From: Opitutaceae bacterium
GTDB taxonomy: Bacteria; Verrucomicrobiota; Verrucomicrobiia; Opitutales; Opitutaceae
Reading direction: 5' to 3'
NCBI GenBank assembly: GCA_027490995.1
Contig: JAIXWY010000011.1
Location: forward strand, 1,540,469-1,604,468
DNA: 64,000 nt
Position 1 is the first letter of the stretch. Every line of letters begins with the position of its first letter. The notes under the pieces were generated by a model. The model was given only the letters and a program-made list of their open reading frames with translations, had not been told where the DNA came from and did not search any database. Below are positions 9,706-18,489 of this stretch, in pieces. A program made the position numbers and the translations under genes.

Positions 9706-11391
9706 TCAGGCGTTGGCCACCGCGCGAGCGGGGCGATGGTGGAGCGACTCGCCCTCGACGAAAGGCAACGCCGCCCACGGGGAGGAATCGAGTACGACAC
9801 CGGTTTCCGGCACCGCCGCGTACGACAGGCCACGGAGCGCCGGGACGTCGGCCGCCAGTCGGCCCCACACGCCCGCGAGATCAGACGGTTCGGCCGAGCC
9901 GCCGGCCGCCGTGATCAGCCGTGCGAGCACATCAAGGTCATCGAAGGCGCCCACCGGGCCGGCCACCGCTTTAGCGAAGCGCTGCAGACGGAACTGCTGG
10001 TTGACCATCGTGCCGGACTTCTCGAAGACCGTGAGGGTCGGGATGACCACCGCTCCCGCCACGCTCGAAGCGCAGACCTGCGTGCCCAGGTAGATCACCG
10101 AGACCTTGGCGAGCTGGGCGGCCGAGAGACCGGCGGCCATGAGATCCTCGCCGACCGAGACCACAGTGCGCACCTCGCCGCGATCGATCGCAGTGCCCAG
10201 CTCATCGAGGTAGGACTGCGGAAGCGCGTCGATCAGCCCCGTCACCAAGGCCCCGCGCACGTTCGGATTGCGGTCCGCCGAGACGAGAATGCCATCGCCG
10301 GAGTCGGTGCGGGAAACCAGATAAGCCGGCGCCTTGAGCGCGCGCGCCAGTTGGCGCGTCATGAACTGTTCCTCGACGCTGCTCTGACCGGAGCCCACGA
10401 CAGCCGCGAGACCCGGAGAGAGCCGGAGAATCGTCTCGGCCCGCGCGAGCAGGGCGGCGAGGGAATCCTTGGCGACGAGTCGCGACTCGGCGCGGACGGC
10501 CTTGTAGAGCAGACGACCGCTGTCGGCCATCCACGTGTCGTTTACCTCGTCATTGCGGCGCGGCGTGATCCGGTAGATGACGCCCTCGCGGGACCAGACG
10601 ACGGTGTTGGCGCCGACGGAGGATTCGGTGTCGAGGCTGTTCGTCTGCTTGAGGAACCAGACGCGCATCTTGAACCGGAAGTCGGTCGAGGTCAGCGCGC
10701 CGACCGGGCAGATATCGACAGTATTGAGCGAGTAGTTGTTCTCGAGCTTGCGGCCTGGGTAGCAGGTGAGCGTCGAGTAGCTACCGCGATCGATGAACCC
10801 GAGGACATCGTCCTTGGCGATTTCCTTGGAGAAACGGATACAGCGCGAGCAGAGGATGCAGCGCTCATCGTCGAGCGTGACGCGCGGCCCGAGCTGGGTG
10901 CGCTTCGGCTTGACGTTCTTCTGTTCAACGAAGCGGGAGTAGCCGCGGCCGTAGCCCGTGGACTGTTCCTGGAGCTTGCACTCGCCGGCTTGGTCGCAGA
11001 TCGGGCAATCGAGCGGGTGATTGATGAGGAGGAACTCCATCACGCCCTCGCGGCAGTCTTTGATCTGCGGCGTCTGCGTGCGGATGTGCAGCCCCGGGGA
11101 TGCGTTGGTCGCGCAGCCGATTTGTGGGCGCGGGATCCAGTTGATCTTCTGGCGACCGGTGGCCGGGTCGATCACGGGCGCCTTGGTCGCCGGATCGACG
11201 GCGGGCATACCCATCTCGACGAGGCACATGCGGCAGTTGCCGACCACGCTCAGCTTGGGGTGGTAGCAGTAATGCGGCACGTCCACCCCGACCAGCCGGG
11301 CGGCTTCGATCACGTTCGTGCCCTTGGGCACGGCGATCTCCTTGCCGTCGATGTTGACGGTGACGAGCTCGGTCTTGGCGGGCGAAGTCAT
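9706..11391 (-). CDS. nuoG: NADH-quinone oxidoreductase subunit G, short form
   Basis: Iron-sulfur subunit of the NADH module. The N-terminal 2Fe-2S domain has HYCYHPKLSVVGNCRMC. Next comes the HPLDCPICDQAGEC region for N5 and N4, then CILCSRCIRF with the distal DICPVGAL. At 561 residues it is much shorter than the roughly 900-residue enterobacterial NuoG, so the molybdopterin-like domain is reduced. Where E. coli-type NuoG has the cysteines of cluster N7, this protein reads SLDTESSVGANTVVWSREG with none. That resembles the mitochondrial 75-kDa subunit. Confidence 0.93.
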   Translation of the reverse strand: MTSPAKTELVTVNIDGKEIAVPKGTNVIEAARLVGVDVPHYCYHPKLSVVGNCRMCLVEMGMPAVDPATKAPVIDPATGRQKINWIPRPQIGCATNASPGLHIRTQTPQIKDCREGVMEFLLINHPLDCPICDQAGECKLQEQSTGYGRGYSRFVEQKNVKPKRTQLGPRVTLDDERCILCSRCIRFSKEIAKDDVLGFIDRGSYSTLTCYPGRKLENNYSLNTVDICPVGALTSTDFRFKMRVWFLKQTNSLDTESSVGANTVVWSREGVIYRITPRRNDEVNDTWMADSGRLLYKAVRAESRLVAKDSLAALLARAETILRLSPGLAAVVGSGQSSVEEQFMTRQLARALKAPAYLVSRTDSGDGILVSADRNPNVRGALVTGLIDALPQSYLDELGTAIDRGEVRTVVSVGEDLMAAGLSAAQLAKVSVIYLGTQVCASSVAGAVVIPTLTVFEKSGTMVNQQFRLQRFAKAVAGPVGAFDDLDVLARLITAAGGSAEPSDLAGVWGRLAADVPALRGLSYAAVPETGVVLDSSPWAALPFVEGESLHHRPARAVANA

Positions 11392-11417
11392 TGCGCGAGG
11401 AAAGAAGGAACGGACAC

Positions 11418-12776
11418 TCAGGCGAGGGGGACAGCCGGGGCGGCGGCGGACTTGCGGGACTCTGGGTACGCCTTGAATTCATCCCCGAACTTGGCGAGGA
11501 AGCTTTGGGTCGGCCACGAGCAGGCCTCGCCGAAGGCGCAGATCGTGCGACCGGCGATCTGGTCGGCGACGCTCTTGAGCAGCGCGCCGTCCTCGGTCCG
11601 GGCCTCGCCGTGCACCATGCGAGCGGAGATCTTCTTCATCCACAACGAGCCCTCGCGGCAGGGCGTGCACTGGCCGCAGCTCTCGTGGGCGTAGAACTCG
11701 TTGATGTTCGCGAGTGCGGCGACGATGTCGACGGAGTCGTCCATCACGATCACGCCGCCGGAGCCGCCCATTGTGCCGATCATGGCGAGGCAATCGAAGT
11801 CCATCGGGACATCCTCGACGCCCCAATCGTAGTCGACGAGGTCGTTGCCGATCTTCCGCTTGCCCTTGAAGCGCTCGCCGAAGCGGAGGATCTTGGCGGA
11901 CGATCCGCCGGGAATGACCGCCTTGAAGCGACGTCCGGGCAGGGGGCCGCCGCAGACCTCGTTGAGCAGTTCGCCGAGGGTGATCTTGCCGACCTCGTAT
12001 TCGTAGTAGCCGGGGCGCTGCACGTGACCGGAGACGCAGAGGATGCGGGTGCCGGTGTTGTTCGGGGTGCCGATCTTCGAGTAGGCCTCACCGCCAATGT
12101 CGACGATCGTCTTCACGTGGCAGAGCGTCTCGACGTTGTTCACGATCGTCGGGCACTGGTAGAGGCCGAGGACTGCAGGGAAGTACGGCGGCTTGATGCG
12201 CGGGTACGGGCGCTTGCCCTCGAGGGACTCGATGAGACCGGTTTCCTCGCCGCAGATGTAGGCGCCGGCGCCGCGGTGGACGTAGATTTCGCAGCCGTAG
12301 CCGGTACCGAGGATGTTCGGGCCGACGAAACCGCCCGCGCGAGCCTCGGCGATCGCCTTCTCCAGAATGCGCGCGCCCTCGGGGAATTCACCGCGGATGT
12401 AAATGTAGGCCTGCTTCACGTTGTTCGCGAAGCACGTGATCATGATCCCCTCGATCAGCTGGTGCGGATCCTGGTGGATGATGTAGCGGTCCTTGAACGT
12501 GCCCGGCTCGGACTCGTCGGCGTTGACGACGAGGTAGATCGGCTTGCCGCTCTTGCGGTCGACCAGGCCCCACTTCACACCGCAGGGAAAGCCAGCGCCG
12601 CCGCGGCCGCGCAGACCGGACTTCTTCACCTCGTCGATCAGCTCCTCCGGCTTGCGGGCAACCGCCTTGCGCAGGCTCGAGTAGCCGCCGTGCCGCAGGT
12701 AGCAGGCGAGATCGTTGGTATAGCCGGGCTCGTCGATGTGCTGGAAAATGATGCGACGTTGTGCGGGCGCGGGCAT
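11418..12776 (-). CDS. nuoF: NADH-quinone oxidoreductase subunit F (FMN, NADH-binding)
   Basis: NADH-oxidising flavoprotein subunit of complex I. The ATG at 12776 (MPAPAQRRIIFQH) gives 452 residues, the normal size; an upstream GTG/ATG extension to 12911 would overlap nuoE and is Arg/Pro-rich shadow sequence. Motifs are the FMN/NADH glycine-rich GRGGAGFPCGVKWG, GAGAYICGEETGLIESLEG, and the N3 cluster ESCGQCTPCREGS with a distal cysteine in the ICAFGEA stretch. Confidence 0.96.
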   Translation of the reverse strand: MPAPAQRRIIFQHIDEPGYTNDLACYLRHGGYSSLRKAVARKPEELIDEVKKSGLRGRGGAGFPCGVKWGLVDRKSGKPIYLVVNADESEPGTFKDRYIIHQDPHQLIEGIMITCFANNVKQAYIYIRGEFPEGARILEKAIAEARAGGFVGPNILGTGYGCEIYVHRGAGAYICGEETGLIESLEGKRPYPRIKPPYFPAVLGLYQCPTIVNNVETLCHVKTIVDIGGEAYSKIGTPNNTGTRILCVSGHVQRPGYYEYEVGKITLGELLNEVCGGPLPGRRFKAVIPGGSSAKILRFGERFKGKRKIGNDLVDYDWGVEDVPMDFDCLAMIGTMGGSGGVIVMDDSVDIVAALANINEFYAHESCGQCTPCREGSLWMKKISARMVHGEARTEDGALLKSVADQIAGRTICAFGEACSWPTQSFLAKFGDEFKAYPESRKSAAAPAVPLA

Positions 12777-12828
12777 GGCGAAAGAAAAGGGCGGAAAGGA
12801 GACGGGGCGGAAGGCGGGACGGGGCGAC

Positions 12829-13317
12829 TTAAGAACGCGCGGCGGCCTCGCGGCGGATCTGGGCGGAAAGCTCTTGGGCGCGGGCGACGTCCACCTTCTC
12901 GTGCAGCGCATCGTCGATCATCACCACCGGTGCGGTGCCGCAGCTGGCCAGGCACTCGACGAAGTCGACCGTGACCTCCCCATCGGCGGAGACCTCGCCG
13001 CGGCGAACGCCGAATGCGCTCTCGAACGCCTCGCAGGTTTTGTAAGCACCGAGCAGCGCGCAGGACAGCGTACGGCAGACCTTGATGTGCCGCCGACCGA
13101 TCGGCTTCTGGCGGAACATCGGGTAGAACGTCACGACCTCGTAGACGTTGATCGGCTGCAGCTCGAGCCGCGCCGCGACCCATTCGATCGCCTCCGGCGG
13201 GATGTAGCCGACATCCTCTTGGATAAGATGCAGGAGCGGCAGCGTGGCGCTGCGCTTCGACGGGTAATGCGGGATCACCTCGTCGATGCGCGCCAGGGTT
13301 TCGGGCTTGAGATTCAT
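12829..13317 (-). CDS. nuoE: NADH-quinone oxidoreductase subunit E
   Basis: 24-kDa-type thioredoxin-fold subunit holding 2Fe-2S cluster N1a. The four ligands are visible as Cys81 and Cys86 (CRTLSC) and Cys122 and Cys126 (CLASC). Length is 162 residues. It lies 52 bases upstream of nuoF and 19 bases after the nuoD stop. The start is ATG with a C/T-rich leader. Confidence 0.95.
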   Translation of the reverse strand: MNLKPETLARIDEVIPHYPSKRSATLPLLHLIQEDVGYIPPEAIEWVAARLELQPINVYEVVTFYPMFRQKPIGRRHIKVCRTLSCALLGAYKTCEAFESAFGVRRGEVSADGEVTVDFVECLASCGTAPVVMIDDALHEKVDVARAQELSAQIRREAAARS

Positions 13318-13336
13318 CGAGCGAAAAGGAGCAGGT

Positions 13337-14569
13337 TCAGCGGTCGCACTCGCCCATCACGAAGTCGAGGGAGCCGAGGATCGAGACCACGTCCGACACC
13401 ATCGTGCCGGCGCAGAGTTTCGGGAGAATGGACAGATTGCAGAACGACGGGGCGCGGATCTTGAGGCGCCATGGCACGCCGCCGCCGCGCGAGACGACGT
13501 AGAAGCCGAGGGCACCCTTCGGATTCTCCGCCTCGAAGTAGACTTCGCCGGCCGGCATCTGCGGACCCTCGGTCACGAGCATGAAGTTCTGGATCAGCTC
13601 CTCCATCGAGGTGAGCACCTTGTCCTTCGACGGACTCACGATGCGGCGTGCATCGGTCGCCTGCCACGGCCCCTTCGGGAAATTCGCGAGGACCTGCTTC
13701 ACGATGCGGACCGACTGCTTCATCTCCTCACCGCGGACAAGGTAACGATCGTAGCAATCGCCCGTGGTGCCGACCGGCACATCGAACTGGTAGCGCTCGT
13801 AACCCGAGTACGGACGGTCCTTGCGGAGATCGAGGCCCACGCCAGAGCCGCGCAGGTTCGGGCCGGTGAGTCCGTACGCGATCGCATCCTCGCGGGAGAT
13901 GACGCCGACGCCGACGGTACGATCCATGAAGATCTTGTTCCGCGTCAGGAGCGCGAGGATCTCATCGAGAATCGGCAGGAACTGGTCGCAGAACGCGTTG
14001 ACGCGATCCGTCCAGCCCTCGGGCACGTCACGCGCCACGCCGCCGATGCGGGTGTAGCTCGTGGTGAAGCGCGCCCCGGTCAACTCCTCGAACAGCTTGT
14101 AGAGCTTCTCGCGCTCGGTGAAGGAATAGAGGAAAACCGACCACGCGCCGACATCGATGCCGTAGGCGCCGAGACCGAGCAGGTGCGATGAAATGCGGGC
14201 GAGTTCGCAGGAGACGACGCGGATGGCCTGGCACCGCTCGGGGACCTCGAGCTTCGCGAGGCGTTCCACCGCGATGGCGTAGGCCACGTTGTTCGCCAGC
14301 GGGGCGAGATAATCCAACCGGTCCGTGTAGGGCACGAACTGGTTGTAGGTCATGTTCTCGGCGATCTTCTCGTCGCCGCGGTGCAGGTAGCCGATGATCG
14401 GCTCGCACTTCGTCACGACCTCACCGTCAAGCTCCAGCTGCAGGCGAAGCACGCCGTGGGTCGAGGGGTGCGAGGGCCCCATCGAGAGCGACATCTTCTC
14501 GGTCTGGAACTCCGGCGCAGCCGCCGCGGTCTTCGCGCCGGCATCGGGAAAAGCAAATTCGGTGGCCAT
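13337..14569 (-). CDS. nuoD: NADH-quinone oxidoreductase subunit D (49-kDa)
   Basis: Quinone-site subunit of the peripheral arm, related to the [NiFe]-hydrogenase large subunit (410 residues). Key stretches are SMGPSHPSTHGVLRLQLELDG, with the conserved histidines near the quinone, and YLHRGDEKIAENMTYNQ. The C-terminus is DFVMGECDR, ending as in the family. NuoC and NuoD are separate here rather than fused. The ATG at 14569 is 32 bases after the nuoC stop. Confidence 0.96.
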   Translation of the reverse strand: MATEFAFPDAGAKTAAAAPEFQTEKMSLSMGPSHPSTHGVLRLQLELDGEVVTKCEPIIGYLHRGDEKIAENMTYNQFVPYTDRLDYLAPLANNVAYAIAVERLAKLEVPERCQAIRVVSCELARISSHLLGLGAYGIDVGAWSVFLYSFTEREKLYKLFEELTGARFTTSYTRIGGVARDVPEGWTDRVNAFCDQFLPILDEILALLTRNKIFMDRTVGVGVISREDAIAYGLTGPNLRGSGVGLDLRKDRPYSGYERYQFDVPVGTTGDCYDRYLVRGEEMKQSVRIVKQVLANFPKGPWQATDARRIVSPSKDKVLTSMEELIQNFMLVTEGPQMPAGEVYFEAENPKGALGFYVVSRGGGVPWRLKIRAPSFCNLSILPKLCAGTMVSDVVSILGSLDFVMGECDR

Positions 14570-14601
14570 CGAAAGGAAGGGTCGGGTCGTTGCGGCGCGG
14601 C

Positions 14602-15225
14602 TTACTCGGGCTTCACGTGGCGCTCGTTCCAGCTCTCATCTTTGGCCCGTGGCTCGGCCTCCGTGAGGTTCATCTCACCGGACGACGCGACGAACGGTCC
14701 GCCCACCATCGGTGCCGGCAGAACCTTGGTCCCCGTCTCGGCCGCGACCTCGAGATCCGGGAGCTGGGTCTCGACGCCGGCCAGAGGGAACTCCTTCCGC
14801 AGCGGATGATGCGGATAACCGTCCCACATCAGGATGCGCCGCAGGTCCGGGTGGCCCTCAAAGCGAATGCCAAACATATCGAACGCCTCGCGCTCATGCC
14901 AATCGGCCGCCGGCCATAGCGCGGTCACACTCGGGGCCACCGGAGCTGCGCCACCACGACAGTCCGTCGCCACGCGCACGTAGGCCGAAGCCGCAGTCGA
15001 GAAGAGATGGTAGACGACCGTGAAGCGGTCCGCGACGCCCTCGCCCTGGTCGATGGCGGTCAGGTCGACGAGGAAATCATAGCCCGCGCGGTCCCGCAGT
15101 TGGCGGAGGGCCTCCACCACGACCTCAGCCGGAACGTTGATCGCCGGATGATCCAGCGACGCGCGCTCGGTCGCCTGAGGAATGAGCTCTTTGATCGCGG
15201 CAAGGGGATCGACGGAGGCGGACAT
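14602..15225 (-). CDS. nuoC: NADH-quinone oxidoreductase subunit C (30-kDa)
   Basis: Peripheral-arm subunit (207 residues) in contact with NuoD. The start is the ATG at 15225 (MSASVDPLAAIKEL); the open frame continues upstream but overlaps nuoB. The family signature is WHEREAFDMFGIRFEGHPDLRRIL, followed by HPLRKEFPL. The extra 45 residues after that (SSGEMNLTEAEPRAKDES and on) are a common variable tail. It starts 62 bases after the nuoB stop. Confidence 0.94.
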   Translation of the reverse strand: MSASVDPLAAIKELIPQATERASLDHPAINVPAEVVVEALRQLRDRAGYDFLVDLTAIDQGEGVADRFTVVYHLFSTAASAYVRVATDCRGGAAPVAPSVTALWPAADWHEREAFDMFGIRFEGHPDLRRILMWDGYPHHPLRKEFPLAGVETQLPDLEVAAETGTKVLPAPMVGGPFVASSGEMNLTEAEPRAKDESWNERHVKPE

Positions 15226-15287
15226 CACAAGGGATTCGGAAGGTCGGGTCGGGCGGGACGGTGGCGGAGAAGAGCGGAGCCGGGGGA

Positions 15288-15797
15288 TCAGGCGGTGAGC
15301 AGCGTGCGAGCCGAGGTCTCGCGACCCATCTTGGCCTGCAGCTTGATCAACGCATCGAGCAGCGCTTCGGGCCGCGGCGGGCAACCGCTGATGTAGACGT
15401 CGACCGGCACAATGCGGTCCACGCCCTGCAGCGTGGCGTAGCTGCGGTACATGCCACCGGAACTGGCGCACGCGCCCATCGCGATGACCCACTTGGGCGA
15501 GGCCATCTGGTCGTAGATGCGGCGCAGGTGCGGAGCCATCTTGTACGTCACGGTGCCCGCGACGATCATGCAGTCGGCCTGACGCGGGGAGAAACGGAAT
15601 ACCTCGGCACCGAAGCGAGCGATGTCGAACCGGCTCGACGCCGTCGCCATCAGCTCAATGGCGCAGCAGGCCAGGCCCATCGGCATCGGCCAGACGGAGT
15701 TGGCCCGGATCCAATTAATCACGGCATCCGCCCGGGTGACGATGACGTCACCCTCGATCTTGGTGTTGTAGGCGAGCTCGTTGTTCGACGTGACCAT
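15288..15797 (-). CDS. nuoB: NADH-quinone oxidoreductase subunit B (N2 cluster)
   Basis: Subunit that holds the terminal 4Fe-4S cluster N2 next to the quinone. Ligands are visible as the tandem Cys44-Cys45 (GLACCAIEL), Cys110 ([10 protein letters not shown]) and Cys139 (SGCPPRPE). Length is 169 residues. It is the first gene of the operon in this window: no nuoA lies upstream, only a 272-base divergent region. The 39-base stretch before the ATG is C/T-rich with no Shine-Dalgarno site, and a strong hairpin sits just beyond it. Confidence 0.96.
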   Translation of the reverse strand: MVTSNNELAYNTKIEGDVIVTRADAVINWIRANSVWPMPMGLACCAIELMATASSRFDIARFGAEVFRFSPRQADCMIVAGTVTYKMAPHLRRIYDQMASPKWVIAMGACASSGGMYRSYATLQGVDRIVPVDVYISGCPPRPEALLDALIKLQAKMGRETSARTLLTA

Positions 15798-15836
15798 GGT
15801 GATGGCGGAGGCGGAAAAGGCGTGCGGACGATGAGT

Positions 15837-15891
15837 GAAAAAACCCCTGCAGGGTTACCTCCCGGGTAGCCCCGTGCAAGTGGCTTTTTTC
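15837..15891. promoter_or_regulatory. Long A6/T6-flanked hairpin in the nuoB leader (attenuator or bidirectional terminator)
   Basis: An almost symmetric inverted repeat. The outer arms GAAAAAA (15837-15843) and TTTTTTC (15885-15891) pair over seven bases. Inside, TGCA (15848-15851) pairs with TGCA (15875-15878), GGG (15852-15854) with CCC (15871-15873), and TACC (15856-15859) with GGTA (15865-15868) around a five-base loop. Read on either strand it is a GC stem followed by six T, so it looks like an intrinsic terminator in both directions. It lies 39 bases upstream of the nuoB ATG, so a nuo transcript started upstream must cross it. Confidence 0.6.
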
Positions 15892-16069
15892 CGAATCACG
15901 CGGACTTCCCGTTCGGTCGGCAAAACGTAACCCGCGAATCCTTCGAATCTTGGCTTGCGAGTCACGGTAAATCCGGGATTTCCCGGGACTTTGCGGGGCT
16001 CCCGGCCGCATCCGCCCTCCCCGTGCCAGCCTTTACGGAGCGAGCATTGTGTGCTTAGTTTTCCCCGTC

Positions 16070-16654
16070 GTGAACCCCGCCAGCCGCCTCGCGTGCCTGC
16101 TCAGCCTTGCCGCCGGCCTCCTCGCCGGCTGCTCTAGTCCGCAGTTCAGCCGGATCGAAAACAGCCGCGAAGCCTACGAATCTTGGCCTCTCGAAATGAG
16201 GCAAGCCGTGCTGGATGGCCGGATCGAGCCCGGCATGACCCCTGAGATGGTAGAGGTGGCATGGGGTAAGCCCGACGAGGTCATTGGCCGTCGCAACGGC
16301 CCGCATGAGGACGAAATTTGGATCTACCGGAAGACCTCCGGAGGAGATTACATCTATCCCACGACCCCAATGGGAGGCTATCCGGGCGTCTATCCGGGAG
16401 GCTATCCCGTCGGCGTCGGCGGTCGTTCCGCAGGCATCAGCGTGGGTGTAGGGACGGGCGGCGCAACCGGGGTCAGCGTCGGAACCGGCGGCATCGGCGT
16501 CGGAACCGGCGGGGTCGGGATGGGCGGGGTGATGGCGGGCGGCCCGATCATGGTCCGGCCGCCGGTGACGACCGAACGCGAAGTGGTGATCCGCGACGGC
16601 GTGGTGATCCGCGCTGATCGAGCGGACGAGGAAGAGTCGCCCGAAAAGCCCTAA
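16070..16654 (+). CDS. Gly-rich lipoprotein with SmpA/OmlA-like N-terminal motif
   Basis: Predicted outer-envelope lipoprotein of 194 residues. The GTG at 16070 is chosen because it gives a compact signal peptide ending in the lipobox LLAGC (Cys21) and follows a TTTTCCCC leader; a GTG at 16049 would add seven residues. After the signal, GRIEPGMTPEMVEVAWGKPD resembles the GMT...V...GxP motif of SmpA/BamE-like proteins. The second half is a low-complexity Gly/Val/Pro region (GGYPGVYPGGYP, then GVGTGG repeats), encoded partly by a 21-base direct repeat around 16475-16510. The tail is acidic. Function unknown. Confidence 0.75.
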   Translation: MNPASRLACLLSLAAGLLAGCSSPQFSRIENSREAYESWPLEMRQAVLDGRIEPGMTPEMVEVAWGKPDEVIGRRNGPHEDEIWIYRKTSGGDYIYPTTPMGGYPGVYPGGYPVGVGGRSAGISVGVGTGGATGVSVGTGGIGVGTGGVGMGGVMAGGPIMVRPPVTTEREVVIRDGVVIRADRADEEESPEKP

Positions 16655-16678
16655 CCGCTCTTCGTCAGCGAGCGATGC

Positions 16679-18469
16679 CTAGACGCGGGCCGGAACATCC
16701 GCTTCGGGTGCCGGCCGGTAGATCCCGTTGCTCGATGAGGCCGTCGAACGCGCGGCTCCTCCGCCTGACGGTAATGGGGCTCGGCCCGGGGAGGGGCCCG
16801 ACTTCGGGATCGATTGGAGCAAGTGCGCCACGATGACCGGGAAAAGATCCAATCCCTCGAGCGGGGGGAAGTAATGGGCCCCATCGGTCTCCTCGCCTAC
16901 CCCAATCTTCGCCACGACCAACGACGGCATCAGTCGCCGCAACTGGCCAATCAACTCCTCGACTTCGAAGGGAGCGCTGCGTCCGGCGATCATCGCAACG
17001 GACGGTCGCCGCAGCGAAAGAACCGATTGGGCCAGAGCCTGCAATCCATCCGCCGCGATCCGTGCATCCACACCCAGCGCCGCCAACTGAGCCTCCGCCG
17101 CATGCCGCAGCTGCGGATCAGCAGAGACGAAAAGCACGACTGGCGACCGATCTCGACCCTCACCCACGGACACGGGTGACGTTGCGACGCCCGCGAGGGA
17201 AAACAGGAGAGGGCCGCCCGGCTCCACCGCGAGCGAAAATTCCTCCACTCCGACGCCCAACGCATGGGCGGCCTCGATCGAACTCCCGCTGACCCGCAAG
17301 GCACGCTCCAAGTGTTCGCGCTGCGCCTCGCCGAGCGCCTCCGCCAAGGTGGCGAGGCGCGCGCGGTGAAAGCGCTCCGGCAGGTTGGCGAGCGTGACGC
17401 GGGGCGACCGCATCTGCGTCAACGTCCACACCGCCACTCCCCGCAACTCCGCCAGATTGTCCTTCCACGGATGTGCCTTCAGCGCGGTCAATGCCACCGG
17501 CTCGATGGTCACGTCCGTCCCACCAAAGGGATAACCTGGCGCAAGACGCAAGGCGTCGATGAACAGCGCGTCCAAGTGCTCGCTAAGGTCCGCCAAGGCC
17601 GGAATCGGCACCGTGAGGCTGGACAGGCGGAAATAGAGCGCCTCGTCCAGCCGCCCCTCCTCCAGCAACATGTCCGGATCCCGCCGCACCGTCACGATCA
17701 GCCGCGTGGGAGGCAACCGGCGCGACGAGGCCAGCAACTGGACCTGCTCCACCACCGGTACCGCTTCGAGGTTCTGCACGACCCACGTACCGCCGCGGGC
17801 GAGATCGTCGGAATCAATCAGCCCTCGCACGGCCTCGGGGGTTTCGATCGCATCCACGCTCTTCCACACGGCGTTGGGCTGCGGCGAGCCCGCCTTCCAA
17901 AGATCGAAGAAATCCGGCGTCAGGACACCCCGCGGCGCCACCAGCAAGGCGTACCCCGGATGCGCGATCGCGCGCGCCAGGCTGGCTCGGGTGGCCGCAT
18001 AACCCTGACCCGGGAACAAGGGCGCCAGCCGTTCATTCAACGGCGAAAGCGCCGCGGCCGGCGTCCGGGCCTCCGCCGCGACGGCCGAGCGGGCCACCGT
18101 CGCCTGCATCGCCAACGCCTCCTCCGCCCGGGCCAGCACCCGTCGCACCTCCTCGATGCGGAAAGGCTTGTGCACCACGTCGAACGGTTTGTGCGGCTGC
18201 TGCTCAATACGGACGTGCAAGTCGGAACACGCCGAGGCCAGTACCACCAGAATGCGCGGAAACTCCACCCGCGCGCCCTTCAAGAATCCAAAGCCGTCCA
18301 TCGGCACCATCTGGACATCCGAAATCACCAAATCGCAGGGCGCCGCACGCAGCTGCTTCAGGCCCTCCGTGCCATCCAAGGCATGCACCACGGTGTGCCC
18401 CGACGAGGTCAGCAGCAGCCCGAGGAGCTGCGCCGTCGCTCGATCGTCTTCGAGAATGAGAATGCGCAT
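16679..18469 (-). CDS. Two-receiver NtrC-like protein with degenerate AAA+ domain
   Basis: 596 residues from the ATG at 18469. The N-terminal receiver has acidic Asp8/Asp9, phospho-acceptor Asp51 (VISDVQM) and the Lys101-Pro102 pair. The middle, about 140-360, follows the outline of a sigma-54 activator: YFRLSSLTVPIPALADLSEH and HPWKDNLAELRGV match the LYYRLNVF/PPLRER and PWPGNVRELENV blocks. It has no Walker A GETGTGKE and no GAFTGA loop. A Fis-like helix-turn-helix segment follows (RALRVSGSSIEAAHALGV). The C-terminus, about 435-545, looks like a second receiver fold starting PVVLFVSADPQLRHAAE. It probably binds DNA or partners without ATP-driven sigma-54 activation. It follows the DUF4388 gene after 20 bases. 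Confidence 0.75.
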   Translation of the reverse strand: MRILILEDDRATAQLLGLLLTSSGHTVVHALDGTEGLKQLRAAPCDLVISDVQMVPMDGFGFLKGARVEFPRILVVLASACSDLHVRIEQQPHKPFDVVHKPFRIEEVRRVLARAEEALAMQATVARSAVAAEARTPAAALSPLNERLAPLFPGQGYAATRASLARAIAHPGYALLVAPRGVLTPDFFDLWKAGSPQPNAVWKSVDAIETPEAVRGLIDSDDLARGGTWVVQNLEAVPVVEQVQLLASSRRLPPTRLIVTVRRDPDMLLEEGRLDEALYFRLSSLTVPIPALADLSEHLDALFIDALRLAPGYPFGGTDVTIEPVALTALKAHPWKDNLAELRGVAVWTLTQMRSPRVTLANLPERFHRARLATLAEALGEAQREHLERALRVSGSSIEAAHALGVGVEEFSLAVEPGGPLLFSLAGVATSPVSVGEGRDRSPVVLFVSADPQLRHAAEAQLAALGVDARIAADGLQALAQSVLSLRRPSVAMIAGRSAPFEVEELIGQLRRLMPSLVVAKIGVGEETDGAHYFPPLEGLDLFPVIVAHLLQSIPKSGPSPGRAPLPSGGGAARSTASSSNGIYRPAPEADVPARV

Positions 18470-18489
18470 GATCGTTATCCGTGGTCCCC

